NCBI RefSeq assembly: GCF_003332275.1
Contig: NZ_QOVA01000004.1
Coordinates: forward strand, 272,327-336,326
Source of the DNA: Edaphovirga cremea
Lineage (GTDB): Bacteria > Pseudomonadota > Gammaproteobacteria > Enterobacterales > Enterobacteriaceae
Length of the DNA: 64,000 nucleotides
Reading direction: 5' to 3'
A program made the translations under genes and the position numbers. The notes beneath the pieces are model-generated. The model was given only the letters and a program-made list of their open reading frames with translations. It was not told the DNA's origin and did not search any database. Shown here piece by piece: positions 13,008 through 22,555 of the stretch. Positions within the stretch are counted from its first letter, which is position 1. Every line of letters begins with the position of its first letter.

Positions 13008-13043
13008 TAAAAAAACCGATCTGCTGCCAGATCGGTTTTTTTT
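13008..13043. terminator. Bidirectional intrinsic terminator between nudE and mrcA
   Basis: AAAAAAACCGATCTG pairs with CAGATCGGTTTTTTT around a short loop. Both strands end in a T-tract, so it serves the convergent nudE and mrcA. Confidence 0.93.
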
Positions 13044-13064
13044 ATTGCAGGTCACTGGCAGTAA

Positions 13065-15620
13065 TCAGAACAGTTCGTGAGACTGGCCGTTATCCATCAG
13101 CGTTGTACCGACATCACGTACTGCATGTTCGGTTGGCTGCGTTCCGTCGATAAAGTACTCCGAACGGCTGGCGCCACCGCCATCGGATAGCTTACCAGTA
13201 CGTTTATCGATTGTGACGCTGACAATGCCGGGAGGCGGTGCCATTTTCTGTACGGGTATGCCTTCCAGCGCAGATTTCATGAAGTCGTCCCAAGCGGGTT
13301 GTGCGCTCTTGGCACCGCCTTCTGCTCCGGAAATCTGATCCGCAATGACACCCGATGCGGTACTTCTACCCAGGTCGCGACGATGGTCATCAAAGCCGAT
13401 CCAGACAGATGTCACGGTTTCCGGGCCGTAGCCAGAGAACCAGGCATCTTTCGAGCTGTTGGTGGTACCGGTTTTACCGCCGATGTCGCTGCGTTTGAGA
13501 TCGCGTCCGGCACGCCAGCCCGTTCCCATCCAACCCGGTTCGCCAAAGATGTTGCTGTTGAGGGCATCATGCATCAGGAATGCCAGCGGGGTATTGATGA
13601 CGTGTGGCGCGTATTGTTGCTCGCCACCCGGTGCGACCTGACCCGGCGCTACCTGCTCCAACTGTGGCATAGGAACCGTACTGATAGTATTTTCCTGTGA
13701 AACCGCCACGTTCTCCACATTGTCATCAGATAACATGGCTGATTTATGCGTATCGCCATAAATCACCGGCAGGTTACAGGTATCGCATACCACTTTGGGT
13801 TTGCTTTCAAAAAAGACTTTACCCATTTCATCTTCAACTTTGGTGATGAAATAGGGATCAACCAGATAGCCACCGTTGGTCAGAACAGAATAACCGCGAA
13901 CCATCTGCATCGGGGTAAACGAGGCTGAACCCAGTGCCAACGATTCTGAATGGACAATATTTTGCGCAGGGAAACCAAAACGTTGCAGGTATTCGGCGGC
14001 ATAGTCAACGCCCATAGCGCGCATTGCCCGCACCATTACCACGTTTTTCGATTGCCCCAGACCCTGACGTAAACGGATTGGACCATCGTAAGTTGGCGGG
14101 GAGTTTTTCGGCCGCCAGTCGGTGCCCGCACCAGCATCCCAACGGCTGATCGGCAGGTCATTCAGGATGGTCGCCAGCGTCAATCCTTTATCCAATGCCG
14201 CGGTATACAGGAAGGGTTTGATGTTGGAACCGACCTGACGAACCGACTGGGTAACACGGTTGAATTTGCTCTGGTTAAAATCGAAGCCCCCAACCAGCGC
14301 CTTGACGGCACCGTCTTTGGGATTGATGGAAACCAGCGCGGAGTTCACATCCGGAACCTGCGCCAGCCACCAGTCATTAGCGACTTTACGTACCCAAACT
14401 TGCTGTCCTGCGCGCACAACATCCGTCACCTTCTTCGGTGTCGGGCCTTGCAAATTGTCTGATTTGAACGCACGGGCCCAGCGCATACCTGCCATCGGCA
14501 GCGTAATCTGGTCACCGTTAGCCAGGGTGGCCGTTGCCTGTGCGTCATCAACCTGGGTGACCACTGCCGGGAACAGCGGGCCATAGACCGGCAGGGTTTT
14601 CAGTGAATCGACGATCTGTTTCTGGTCCCAGGCTGCTTCACCCACTTTCCATAGCACGTTGGACGGGCCACGGTAGCCATGGCGCATGTCATAGGCCAAT
14701 ACGTTGGAACGTACCGCCTCTTGTGCTGCCAATTGGTTTTTCCTGGTGATGGTGGTGTAAACCTTGTAACCGTCGGTATAGGCGTTTTCACCATACTGTT
14801 TGATCATCTCCTGACGCACCATCTCGGAGAGATAGGGGGCCGAGAACGCGATAGTTGGTGCATGGTAATTCGCCACCAGATCTTCGCCACGCGCTTCCTG
14901 ATACTGCGCCTGAGTAATGTAATTTTCATCGAGCATGCGCGAAAGAACCACATTACGACGGGCGACGGCCCGATCATGGGAATACAGCGGGTTGAAGGTT
15001 GACGGCGCTTTAGGTAAACCGGCAATGGTTGCCATTTGGCTCAACGTGAGTTGGCCGACATCCTTACCGAAATACACATGCGCAGCGGCACCCACACCAT
15101 AAGCACGGTAACCGAGATAGATCTTGTTGAGATAGAGTTCGAGGATCTCGTCCTTGGTCAGCAATTGTTCGATTCTGATGGCCAGAAACGCTTCCTTGAT
15201 CTTGCGCATTAGAGTGCGCTCAGGGCTGAGGAAGAAGTTTCTTGCCAGTTGCTGAGTAATGGTACTTGCCCCTTGCGAAGCATGGCCAGAGACCAGGGCT
15301 ACAGAGGCTGCACGAAAAATCCCTATCGGGTCTACGCCATGATGCTCATAAAAACGGCTATCTTCAGTGGCAATAAACGCATGAACCATTTCCGGAGGGA
15401 TCTGGCTCAAGGTCAAGGGAATACGACGTTTCTCGCCGTATTGGGCGATCAAGTCGCCTTCTGCGCTATACACCTGCATAGGTGTCTGTAAGCGCACGTC
15501 TTTCAGCGTGGCAACGTCCGGGAGCTGCGGCTCAATATACTTGTACAAACCGTATATCGAGGCTGCTCCCAGCAAAATGCAACACACTGCAAGGATTAGA
15601 AAAAACTTTACGAACTTCAC
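13065..15620 (-). CDS. mrcA: Penicillin-binding protein 1A, bifunctional transglycosylase/transpeptidase
   Basis: 851 residues. One N-terminal membrane helix (about 5-25) precedes a GT51 glycosyltransferase domain with EDSRFYEHHG (catalytic Glu) and QGASTITQQLARN. An OB-like insert follows, then the transpeptidase with the SNIK serine box (RQVGSNIKPFLY) and KTGTTNSSKDAWF. It polymerises and cross-links peptidoglycan at the inner membrane. The start is taken as GTG at 15620, which gives the E. coli-like VKFVKFFLILAVCC and has GGGA at proper distance; an in-frame ATG at 15644 lacks a ribosome site. Divergent from hofM. Confidence 0.97.
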   Translation of the reverse strand: MKFVKFFLILAVCCILLGAASIYGLYKYIEPQLPDVATLKDVRLQTPMQVYSAEGDLIAQYGEKRRIPLTLSQIPPEMVHAFIATEDSRFYEHHGVDPIGIFRAASVALVSGHASQGASTITQQLARNFFLSPERTLMRKIKEAFLAIRIEQLLTKDEILELYLNKIYLGYRAYGVGAAAHVYFGKDVGQLTLSQMATIAGLPKAPSTFNPLYSHDRAVARRNVVLSRMLDENYITQAQYQEARGEDLVANYHAPTIAFSAPYLSEMVRQEMIKQYGENAYTDGYKVYTTITRKNQLAAQEAVRSNVLAYDMRHGYRGPSNVLWKVGEAAWDQKQIVDSLKTLPVYGPLFPAVVTQVDDAQATATLANGDQITLPMAGMRWARAFKSDNLQGPTPKKVTDVVRAGQQVWVRKVANDWWLAQVPDVNSALVSINPKDGAVKALVGGFDFNQSKFNRVTQSVRQVGSNIKPFLYTAALDKGLTLATILNDLPISRWDAGAGTDWRPKNSPPTYDGPIRLRQGLGQSKNVVMVRAMRAMGVDYAAEYLQRFGFPAQNIVHSESLALGSASFTPMQMVRGYSVLTNGGYLVDPYFITKVEDEMGKVFFESKPKVVCDTCNLPVIYGDTHKSAMLSDDNVENVAVSQENTISTVPMPQLEQVAPGQVAPGGEQQYAPHVINTPLAFLMHDALNSNIFGEPGWMGTGWRAGRDLKRSDIGGKTGTTNSSKDAWFSGYGPETVTSVWIGFDDHRRDLGRSTASGVIADQISGAEGGAKSAQPAWDDFMKSALEGIPVQKMAPPPGIVSVTIDKRTGKLSDGGGASRSEYFIDGTQPTEHAVRDVGTTLMDNGQSHELF

Positions 15621-15741
15621 CTGAGAATTCCCATTCAATGTCATTTGGGCAGTTTATAAACAACCGCGCAGTAGTATAAAGGCAAGCCTACATCATGGAT
15701 ACGTACTTTTATCATCTTGACGATAAGGAGGTCGGGCTTAT

Positions 15742-16590
15742 ATGCGCAAACAATCTTGGCGGGTGGGTCTGGATATTCAACCGGGGTACATGCGCGCCGT
15801 GGCAGTTCAACAGCGCCGTTATGGCTGGCAGTTGCGCCATTGGTGGCATCACCCCTTGCCAGGCGAGATGCTGCGAGAGGGAGCGCTGAACGATTGGGGG
15901 CCAATGATTCATATTTTGTCCCAGTGGCGAAGCTGTCTGCCGGGTAAGATCTCGTTACGAATTGCCCTACCTGTACAACGTGTCATGCAGCTCAATGTGG
16001 CGACTCCCGACGCAAGATTGCGCGAGCCATACCGCAGCGATTATATCACTGCCAATGCGGGTAAACAGCTGCCGCTCAGTTGTCAGGAGTTACGGCTCGA
16101 TTACCGTTGTGATCCCATCAACAGCCAACAATTGGTTGTCACCGCGGCTCGCGAGAGTGAACTCAGCCAGTGGATGGGCATTCTTGCCAAGGCCCGCCTC
16201 TATCCGGAAGTTATTGATATCACGCCCTGCGCATTGCAGCACATGGCGATGGCCGCTGGCCTGGACGCAGAGGCTGTGCTGTTACATAAATTTGAGAACG
16301 AGTGGCTTTGGGTCTCAGCCCGCTCCCAACCGTTCAAATTTGGCGTCATTGAGGTCAATCCTGATGTGCCGCCAACAGCATGGGTAGATAAGGTTTGGCA
16401 ACATTGCGGGCAATCCGCAGGCTCCGGCCAAACGTTGTGTTTCTCAAGTGTGCTGCCGGTTCCTGTTCCAGAGGGCATGATCGGCTGGTCCCCACTGTCT
16501 GCATTCAAACAGATGCAACTCCCGCTTCCAGCTCACCCTGCCGCCTTTGTCTTGGCGGGAGGGTTGGCAGTGCGACCGGACGACCTCTGA
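15742..16590 (+). CDS. hofM: HofM/PilM-like pilus assembly protein (DNA uptake/utilisation)
   Basis: 282 residues. PilM-type actin-like fold: the N-terminus VGLDIQPGYMRAVAVQ is the phosphate-1-like segment and LQHMAMAAGLDAEAVLL the middle segment. PilM is the cytoplasmic member of the PilMNOP alignment complex linking the inner membrane to the PilQ secretin. It is the first gene of hofMNOPQ, with AAGGAGG upstream. The E. coli hof genes are needed for using extracellular DNA as a nutrient, and in Haemophilus the homologues (comABCDE) serve competence. No clear CRP-S (Sxy-type) site was seen upstream. Confidence 0.88.
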   Translation: MRKQSWRVGLDIQPGYMRAVAVQQRRYGWQLRHWWHHPLPGEMLREGALNDWGPMIHILSQWRSCLPGKISLRIALPVQRVMQLNVATPDARLREPYRSDYITANAGKQLPLSCQELRLDYRCDPINSQQLVVTAARESELSQWMGILAKARLYPEVIDITPCALQHMAMAAGLDAEAVLLHKFENEWLWVSARSQPFKFGVIEVNPDVPPTAWVDKVWQHCGQSAGSGQTLCFSSVLPVPVPEGMIGWSPLSAFKQMQLPLPAHPAAFVLAGGLAVRPDDL

Positions 16591-17216
16591 TGCTGCAAGT
16601 CAATCTTCTGCCATGGCGTGAGAAGCGGCAACAAAAGCGCCAACGTTATTGGCTGCTGTGCGGTGCGTTGGCGCTACTGTTCTCGTTGCTGCTATTGAGC
16701 TCGCTGGGTTTCTACCTGCATCGCGTTCAACTGAAATATGGTGCGGAGCGCGATCGATGGCAGCGCCATGCACACGCTTTGGCAGTGGAAACAGAGCGTC
16801 GAAAACTGGCAATGGAAAAACGTCAGCAACTTGAACAGCGCATTGAGCAGCAACATCAATGGGCTCTGCGGAGCGGCCGATACTTGCAGTTATTGCAGCA
16901 GTTGGCCTGGCGTGTTCCGGCCAAAGCGTGGCTGACGGGATTGGAAGAGCATGAGAAAGGGTTACTGTTTACTGGGCAAAGTGAGGAGTATGCCGCGATT
17001 GTCACCCTGACACACTCTTTGAGCCGCTATGTCGATCTAATGAACGTCAGTTTGTCAGAGGTACATCAGCAACCCGATAGGACATTGCGCTTTATGGTGA
17101 ATGCAAATTGGCTGAACAAGGATGAAAACAGTGAAAACAGACGCATTGAACGCAATTCATCATCTGCTGGGGCGGCCGGGATGGCAGTTGGCCCTTCTAT
17201 TATTCGCCAGCCTTAG
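16590..17216 (+). CDS. hofN: HofN/PilN-like inner-membrane pilus assembly protein
   Basis: 208 residues. The short N-terminal motif MLQVNLLPWREKR is typical of PilN and is the part that binds PilM. One membrane helix (about 21-45) follows, then a charged coiled-coil stretch (about 50-95) and a periplasmic ferredoxin-like fold. The start codon shares one base with the hofM stop (TGATG). The last ~30 codons overlap hofO by 95 bases and read as low-complexity sequence (SSSAGAAGMAVG). The family usually ends close to NANWLNKDEN, so the tail may be non-functional read-on or mark a lost stop. Confidence 0.85.
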   Translation: MLQVNLLPWREKRQQKRQRYWLLCGALALLFSLLLLSSLGFYLHRVQLKYGAERDRWQRHAHALAVETERRKLAMEKRQQLEQRIEQQHQWALRSGRYLQLLQQLAWRVPAKAWLTGLEEHEKGLLFTGQSEEYAAIVTLTHSLSRYVDLMNVSLSEVHQQPDRTLRFMVNANWLNKDENSENRRIERNSSSAGAAGMAVGPSIIRQP

Positions 17217-17676
17217 TTTGCTGATTGGCGGTGGCGCGTACTGTTTTCTCAGACCGGTCTGGCAGCAGAATGAGGCAATCTCGATCACTTCTATGGCAGC
17301 GAAGCAGAGTGCTGAATTGTACCAACAGAATTTGGTGGCGCTTCCTTCTGTGGAGGAAACGGAACAAAAGATCGCCGCGCTCGCTACCCTGCATTCTTCG
17401 GGTAAACCGGCAAAGGCTATCGCACAGTTACTCGTCGAACCGCTGGCTCTGTCTGGCGGTATTTTGACCCGATTACAACGTAAGACTGTTAGGGAAGGGG
17501 ACGACACAAACCGTATTGGCTGGTCGATCTCCTTACACGTGGATTATCAGGGATTACTGACCTTGCTGGAATCCCTGCTTGCTTCATCGGGACTGTCGAT
17601 TGACCTTCTCAATCTACAGGCATCGGCGTCGGGTCTGGATGTCACGTTGGATCTTTCCACTGGGCAGGAGCAATGA
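17122..17676 (+). CDS. hofO: HofO/PilO-like inner-membrane pilus assembly protein
   Basis: 184 residues. One membrane helix (about 17-42, LALLLFASLSLLIGGGAYCFL) is followed by a periplasmic PilO-like domain with a short coiled coil (SAELYQQNLVALPSVEETEQKI). PilO pairs with PilN to form the periplasmic frame of the pilus machine. The ATG at 17122 has AAGG directly against it; GTG at 17131 is better spaced from AAGGA and may be the true start. Overlaps hofN and shares ATGA with hofP. Confidence 0.82.
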   Translation: MKTVKTDALNAIHHLLGRPGWQLALLLFASLSLLIGGGAYCFLRPVWQQNEAISITSMAAKQSAELYQQNLVALPSVEETEQKIAALATLHSSGKPAKAIAQLLVEPLALSGGILTRLQRKTVREGDDTNRIGWSISLHVDYQGLLTLLESLLASSGLSIDLLNLQASASGLDVTLDLSTGQEQ

Positions 17677-18062
17677 ATATGCTTGATCAGCATGGGCTTC
17701 TTATCGGACTCATGGTATTGGCCCTGCCTCTTTATGCAGCAGCCTCACCAGGTGTGATCCAGAATGAGGAAGGGACGCCAGCGGCAGCCCGTGACCCGTT
17801 CCGTCCGCTAAGTCATCTGCCCTGTGCCGTAGCTCCCGAGTTGCTGGGTAACGGCATTTTCAAAGGCCAGATTGGTGATGCACGTGGCATGACTGCCTGG
17901 ATAGTGGACCCGGCAGGCCAGTGGCACAAGCTGATACCCGGTGGATTAATTGGGGACAGCGGTTGGTACGTTGCACAAATCGCGCCGCGAAAAATTGATT
18001 TTTCCAACGATCATCCCACTTGCGCGGCCAGTCCACCCTCCGTCTCACTGCTTTTACCCTAA
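17673..18062 (+). CDS. hofP: HofP/PilP-like periplasmic pilus assembly protein
   Basis: 129 residues with an N-terminal signal sequence or anchor (about 7-24). The PilP signature follows: RDPFRPLSHLPCAV, then a small beta domain with LLGNGIFKGQIGDARGMTAWI and IPGGLIGDSGWYVAQI. PilP bridges the PilN/PilO frame to the secretin PilQ. The ATG overlaps the hofO stop; a second ATG at 17679 is better spaced from GGAG. Confidence 0.82.
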   Translation: MNMLDQHGLLIGLMVLALPLYAAASPGVIQNEEGTPAAARDPFRPLSHLPCAVAPELLGNGIFKGQIGDARGMTAWIVDPAGQWHKLIPGGLIGDSGWYVAQIAPRKIDFSNDHPTCAASPPSVSLLLP

Positions 18063-18086
18063 CACCGATAATATAAGGAAATGAAT

Positions 18087-19358
18087 ATGGTTCTGACTCG
18101 TCTTTGCTGCCGGGGGGCGTGCTGTGCGTTATTGCTGGTGAGCCTCGGCAGCTTTGCGCTGGACAATAATTTGCCGGTGTCCATGGAGTTTCAGGATGTG
18201 CCTGTCAGCGTGATTTTGCAGGCATTGGCCGATCACCAAAAGCTCAATCTGGTGACGTCTGCCAGTGTTGAAGGCAAGCTGACCTTGCGCCTCAAAGAGG
18301 TTCCCTGGCAAAAAGCCCTGTCGATTATTTTGCAGATGGGCAAGTTATCACAAGAGTTGCAAGACAATGTGTTGATAATCTCCCCACAACGCGATGAGCA
18401 GGCAGAACGTCTGCAACAGAAGCTTATTGAAGAACAGCAAAAGAGTGAGCAACCGTTAGGCACGCTAAACGTTGCCTTGCATTACGCTGATGCCAGTGAA
18501 GTCGCGAAGAGTCTGAATGCACAACGGGGGACGTTGCTCACGCCGCGTGGTCACATCATTACCGATATCCGCACCAACTCGCTGCTCATCCGCGATACCG
18601 AAGAGGCGCTTTCCGCCCTTGAGCCGTGGATCGGCGAGTTGGATTTACCTTTACAGCAAATCCAGTTGACGGCGCATATCGTCACCATGAACAGTGAAAG
18701 TCTGCGCGAAATAGGGGTTCGCTGGGCGCTCTCCGATCCGCTTGAAAGCGGCAAAGCGCTGCGCATGAATAACTTTAACGTTGGGTTGCCCGTCGAAAGC
18801 AGCATGGTGAATGCCGGATTTCGTCTGGCGCGGATAAATGGCCGCCTGCTGGATCTTGAACTCAGTGCTATGGAACAGGAAGATCGCGTCGAAATTATTG
18901 CCAGTCCGCAGTTATTCACCGCCCATATGCAAACGGCCAGCATCAAGCAAGGCACCGAGATCCCGTATGAAGTGTCCAGCGGGGCAAGTGGCTCCACATC
19001 GATTGAATTCAAGGAAGCGGTGCTGGGCATGGAGGTAACGCCGAGAATTCTACGCAACGGCAAGATTAATCTGGCGTTACAAATCAGCCAGAACATGCCG
19101 GGGCGGACGATCAAGCAGGGCGAAGGTGAAGCGCTGGCGATCGATAAACAGGAAATCAAAACCCAGGTTACGGTCGCGAACGGTGATACCATTGTTCTGG
19201 GTGGTATCTTTCAGAAAAAAAACGTCGATGGTGAAGATAAAGTTCCTGGACTCGGCGATATTCCGTGGGTTGGCTCGCTGTTCAAAAGACAGTCTAAACA
19301 GGAACAGCGGCGTGAACTGGTGATTTTTGTCACACCAACACTGATTAATGAAGGATAA
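18087..19358 (+). CDS. hofQ: HofQ/PilQ-type secretin (outer-membrane DNA-uptake pore)
   Basis: About 423 residues (425 if the ATG at 18081 is used; 18087 is better spaced from AAGGA). It has a signal peptide ending SFALD, an STN-like domain (VSMEFQDVPVSVILQALADHQ), an N1 secretin domain and the C-terminal secretin core (VEIIASPQLFTAHMQTASIK, VANGDTIVLGGIFQKK, PGLGDIPWVGSLF, LVIFVTPTLI). Secretins form multimeric outer-membrane channels; this short form is typical of HofQ/ComE. Last gene of hofMNOPQ. Confidence 0.93.
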   Translation: MVLTRLCCRGACCALLLVSLGSFALDNNLPVSMEFQDVPVSVILQALADHQKLNLVTSASVEGKLTLRLKEVPWQKALSIILQMGKLSQELQDNVLIISPQRDEQAERLQQKLIEEQQKSEQPLGTLNVALHYADASEVAKSLNAQRGTLLTPRGHIITDIRTNSLLIRDTEEALSALEPWIGELDLPLQQIQLTAHIVTMNSESLREIGVRWALSDPLESGKALRMNNFNVGLPVESSMVNAGFRLARINGRLLDLELSAMEQEDRVEIIASPQLFTAHMQTASIKQGTEIPYEVSSGASGSTSIEFKEAVLGMEVTPRILRNGKINLALQISQNMPGRTIKQGEGEALAIDKQEIKTQVTVANGDTIVLGGIFQKKNVDGEDKVPGLGDIPWVGSLFKRQSKQEQRRELVIFVTPTLINEG

Positions 19359-19704
19359 CAATAACAAATCGCGCGCTAATCTGGTGTAATGGCGATGATG
19401 TTATGCAACTTTTTGTGTCGGGAAAGGCATCTGCGTTTGACGCTGCGCTCGATTTAGCTTACAAGGGTTACCGAATTGAGCACCGAGGTTTTTAATTAAC
19501 GTTGATACGCCGATAAAAACGTATGGTTTCCCTCCCGCGGCGTCCTTCATCGATTTATTCGGTTGCCAAACTACCAGAAGTGTTGAGATAATTTTTTGTC
19601 TGATCTCGCATTCAAGCTCATGAGGTTTCAGTTTAGGTCCCGTCGCTAATTTGATTGGCGGGGCGGGTTATCATTAACGAATTGTCTTAGTAATACCGAA
19701 AAAC
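19359..19704. promoter_or_regulatory. Leader/promoter region of aroK
   Basis: 346 bases between hofQ and aroK, without a gene. It should hold the promoter of the aroK-aroB-damX-dam-rpe-gph-trpS run. No clear hofQ terminator and no confident -35/-10 pair were identified. Confidence 0.45.
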
Positions 19705-20226
19705 ATGGCAGAGAAACGCAATATCTTTCTGGTTGGGCCTATGGGTGCCGGCAAAAGCACTATTGGCCGTCAGTTAGCTCAGCAACTCAATATGGAGTTT
19801 TTCGACTCCGATCAAGAAATTGAGCGACGTACCGGAGCTGACGTGGGCTGGGTATTCGACGTGGAAGGCGAAGAAGGCTTCCGCGATCGCGAAGAAAAAG
19901 TGATAAATGAACTGACTGAAAAACAGGGCATTGTGCTGGCTACGGGTGGGGGTTCTGTGAAATCACGGGAGACCCGCAATCGTCTGTCGGCGCGAGGCGT
20001 TGTCGTTTATTTAGAAACCACCATTGAAAAACAGTTGGCCCGTACTCAGCGCGATAAAAAGCGTCCGCTGTTACAGGTTGACGCGCCGCCACGCGAAGTG
20101 TTGGAAGCACTGGCAAGAGAACGTAATCCGTTGTACGAAGAAATTGCAGATGTCACCATCCGCACCGACGATCAAAGTGCTAAAGTTGTTGCTAACCAGA
20201 TTATTAACATGCTGGAAAGCAATTAA
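19705..20226 (+). CDS. aroK: Shikimate kinase I
   Basis: 173 residues (173 in E. coli AroK). Walker A is [11 protein letters not shown], the shikimate-binding Asp/Arg residues are in [13 protein letters not shown] and [17 protein letters not shown] is the third shikimate site, and the lid arginine lies in RDKKRPLLQ. It phosphorylates shikimate with ATP on the way to chorismate. First gene of a run with aroB, 55 bases upstream of it. Confidence 0.98.
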   Translation: MAEKRNIFLVGPMGAGKSTIGRQLAQQLNMEFFDSDQEIERRTGADVGWVFDVEGEEGFRDREEKVINELTEKQGIVLATGGGSVKSRETRNRLSARGVVVYLETTIEKQLARTQRDKKRPLLQVDAPPREVLEALARERNPLYEEIADVTIRTDDQSAKVVANQIINMLESN

Positions 20227-20281
20227 GTTTGGTAGATGATAATGCCTGAGGGTGCAAGCTAAAAAGGTCACTGAGCGCGTC

Positions 20282-21370
20282 ATGGAGAGGATTACCGTAA
20301 CGTTAGGGGATCGCAGTTATCCCATTACGATTGCCGCCGGATTGTTTAACGATCCGGCTTCTTTTATGCCGTTAAAAGCGGGAGAGCAGGTGATGCTGGT
20401 GACCAACCAGACACTGGCTCCGCTTTATCTCGACAAAGTGCGGTCTGTGCTTGAACAGGCGGGGGTTCGTGTTGATCAGGTGATTCTGCCTGATGGTGAA
20501 CAGTTCAAATCCCTGACTGTCCTTGACCAGGTTTTTTCTGCGCTGCTTGAAAAACCCCATGGCCGTGATACCACGCTGATTGCACTGGGTGGCGGAGTGG
20601 TCGGTGATCTGACCGGCTTTGCCGCTGCGTGTTATCAGCGTGGTGTGCGTTTCATCCAGGTGCCGACCACGCTTCTGGCTCAGGTTGACTCTTCTGTTGG
20701 CGGCAAAACTGCCGTCAATCATCCTCTCGGGAAAAACATGATCGGCGCGTTTTATCAACCTGCGTCGGTTGTCATTGATCTCGATTGTCTGCGCACGTTG
20801 CCTCCCCGCGAACTCTCTTCGGGTCTGGCTGAAGTGATCAAATACGGCATCATTCTCGATGCAGCTTTCTTTGTCTGGCTGGAAGAGAATATTGATGCAC
20901 TGATGGCGTTGGACATGTCTGCGCTGGCGTACTGCATTCGCCGTTGCTGTGAACTCAAGGCTGAGGTCGTGGCGGCTGATGAGCGCGAAAGCGGACAGCG
21001 TGCTTTACTGAATCTGGGCCATACTTACGGTCATGCCATTGAAGCTGAAATGGGCTACGGTGTCTGGCTGCACGGTGAGGCTGTTGCCGCAGGTATGATG
21101 ATGGCGGCTTACACGGCGCACCGTCTTGGGCAGTTCAGTCTGGATGATATCGCACGGGTTAAACGCTTACTGCAACGTGCCGGTTTGCCAATCAGTGGTC
21201 CGCAGCAAATGGCGCCACAGGCTTATTTGCCGCATATGATGCGTGATAAAAAAGTCTTGGCGGGTGAACTGCGTCTGGTGCTGCCGACGGCGATCGGTCA
21301 GTCTGAAGTTCGCGGTGGCGTGCCCCATGAGATGGTTCTGGCATCCATTGTTGACTGCCAAAGTGCCTAA
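20282..21370 (+). CDS. aroB: 3-dehydroquinate synthase
   Basis: 362 residues, identical in length to E. coli AroB. It has an N-terminal NAD-binding part with [18 protein letters not shown] and [19 protein letters not shown], and the zinc ligands in GLAEVIKYG (Glu), [12 protein letters not shown] (His) and [11 protein letters not shown] (His). It converts DAHP to 3-dehydroquinate. The start [10 protein letters not shown] at 20282 matches the family; an upstream in-frame ATG at 20252 does not. Confidence 0.98.
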   Translation: MERITVTLGDRSYPITIAAGLFNDPASFMPLKAGEQVMLVTNQTLAPLYLDKVRSVLEQAGVRVDQVILPDGEQFKSLTVLDQVFSALLEKPHGRDTTLIALGGGVVGDLTGFAAACYQRGVRFIQVPTTLLAQVDSSVGGKTAVNHPLGKNMIGAFYQPASVVIDLDCLRTLPPRELSSGLAEVIKYGIILDAAFFVWLEENIDALMALDMSALAYCIRRCCELKAEVVAADERESGQRALLNLGHTYGHAIEAEMGYGVWLHGEAVAAGMMMAAYTAHRLGQFSLDDIARVKRLLQRAGLPISGPQQMAPQAYLPHMMRDKKVLAGELRLVLPTAIGQSEVRGGVPHEMVLASIVDCQSA

Positions 21371-21497
21371 TATTTGTCAATTACCGCCACTTTTTATGTA
21401 GTAAGTGACGGATCACTATGAATTATAGATGTCAGGTGAACAAGTCGACGCGCAGTACTTTCTGTGTCGACTTTTACCTCTGAGTTGGAGGATTGAG

Positions 21498-22475
21498 ATG
21501 GACGATTTAAAACCCGAAGACGATCTTAAACCAGACACCAGCGATCGCCGCCCTACGCGCCGTCGCCCTGCGTCATCCACACCCAAGTTTGCGATATCGC
21601 GTCAGCACATGATGATTGGTATCGGTATCCTGGTATTGCTGTTGTTGATCATTGGGATTGGATCGGCTCTCAAGGCACCAACCCAGCATGAAACTGCGCA
21701 GCAGAATAACAACGGTGCCAAAGAGATTAATTTGTCGGGTGGTGACACAAACGCACCCGCAACGCAAAATGGCGCTAATTCTCAAGCGCCGGTTGGTCAG
21801 CAACCACAAGATATCAGTGTGCCGCCGATATCTGATACACCGACACAAGCGCCTCCCCTTACGCCAAATCCAAACCAGCAGCGCATAGAATTGCCCGGCA
21901 ATATGACCGATGCACTTTCGCAGCAGCAAGGTCAGGTAGATTCCATGTCGCAGGGAATGTCAGCCAACCAGCCGACATCCACATTGCCGACAGCACCAGC
22001 GACTGTGGCACCGACATCGAAAGAAGCGACGCGTGCGGCACAGGCCAAGCCTGCGGCAACAACGCAGGGAACCAAGCAGCATCCGGTCACGGCGACGACT
22101 AAACCAACGACAGCGGCCAAATCAACGGCAAAAGAGACGGTGAAGTCTTCTACCCCGGCGACTCCCGCAAAACCTGCAGCGACTGCCAGCAGCGGTGGGG
22201 CAATCAACACTGCGCCAGCAAATCATTTTACTTTGCAGCTTAGCAGTGCATCCCGTTCTGACTCGCTGAACGCCTTCGCACGCCAGCAGAATCTACAGCA
22301 TTATCTGGTCTATGAAACAAGCCGTGATGGGAAACCCTGGTATGTGTTGGTTAGCGGAACGTACCCCACATCGGCTGATGCCAAGCGCGCAATTTCCAGT
22401 TTACCTGCTGAAGTTCAAGCAAAAAAACCGTGGGTTAAACCTGTACGGCAAGTACAGCAAGACCTGAAGAAATAA
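21498..22475 (+). CDS. damX: Cell-division SPOR-domain protein DamX
   Basis: 325 residues. A cytoplasmic N-terminus rich in Asp/Arg precedes one membrane helix (about 39-57, IGIGILVLLLLIIGIGSAL), a long Ala/Pro/Thr/Gln-rich periplasmic linker (about 60-245), and a C-terminal SPOR domain (HFTLQLSSASRSDSLNAF through WVKPVRQVQQDL) that binds denuded septal glycan. It localises to the division ring. The start at 21498 has GGAGGATTGAG upstream. The linker is compositionally biased and would diverge fast. Confidence 0.95.
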   Translation: MDDLKPEDDLKPDTSDRRPTRRRPASSTPKFAISRQHMMIGIGILVLLLLIIGIGSALKAPTQHETAQQNNNGAKEINLSGGDTNAPATQNGANSQAPVGQQPQDISVPPISDTPTQAPPLTPNPNQQRIELPGNMTDALSQQQGQVDSMSQGMSANQPTSTLPTAPATVAPTSKEATRAAQAKPAATTQGTKQHPVTATTKPTTAAKSTAKETVKSSTPATPAKPAATASSGGAINTAPANHFTLQLSSASRSDSLNAFARQQNLQHYLVYETSRDGKPWYVLVSGTYPTSADAKRAISSLPAEVQAKKPWVKPVRQVQQDLKK

Positions 22476-22555
22476 ACCTTAGTTGTGCGCAGATGTGCTG
22501 TCTGAAACAGAGTACAATCCGCCGCTCTGAATTGTATAAGTAGCTAACTGACGGC

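Noticed and set aside
13299-13700. 133-residue plus-strand frame within mrcA
   Set aside because: Antisense shadow of a strongly conserved gene.
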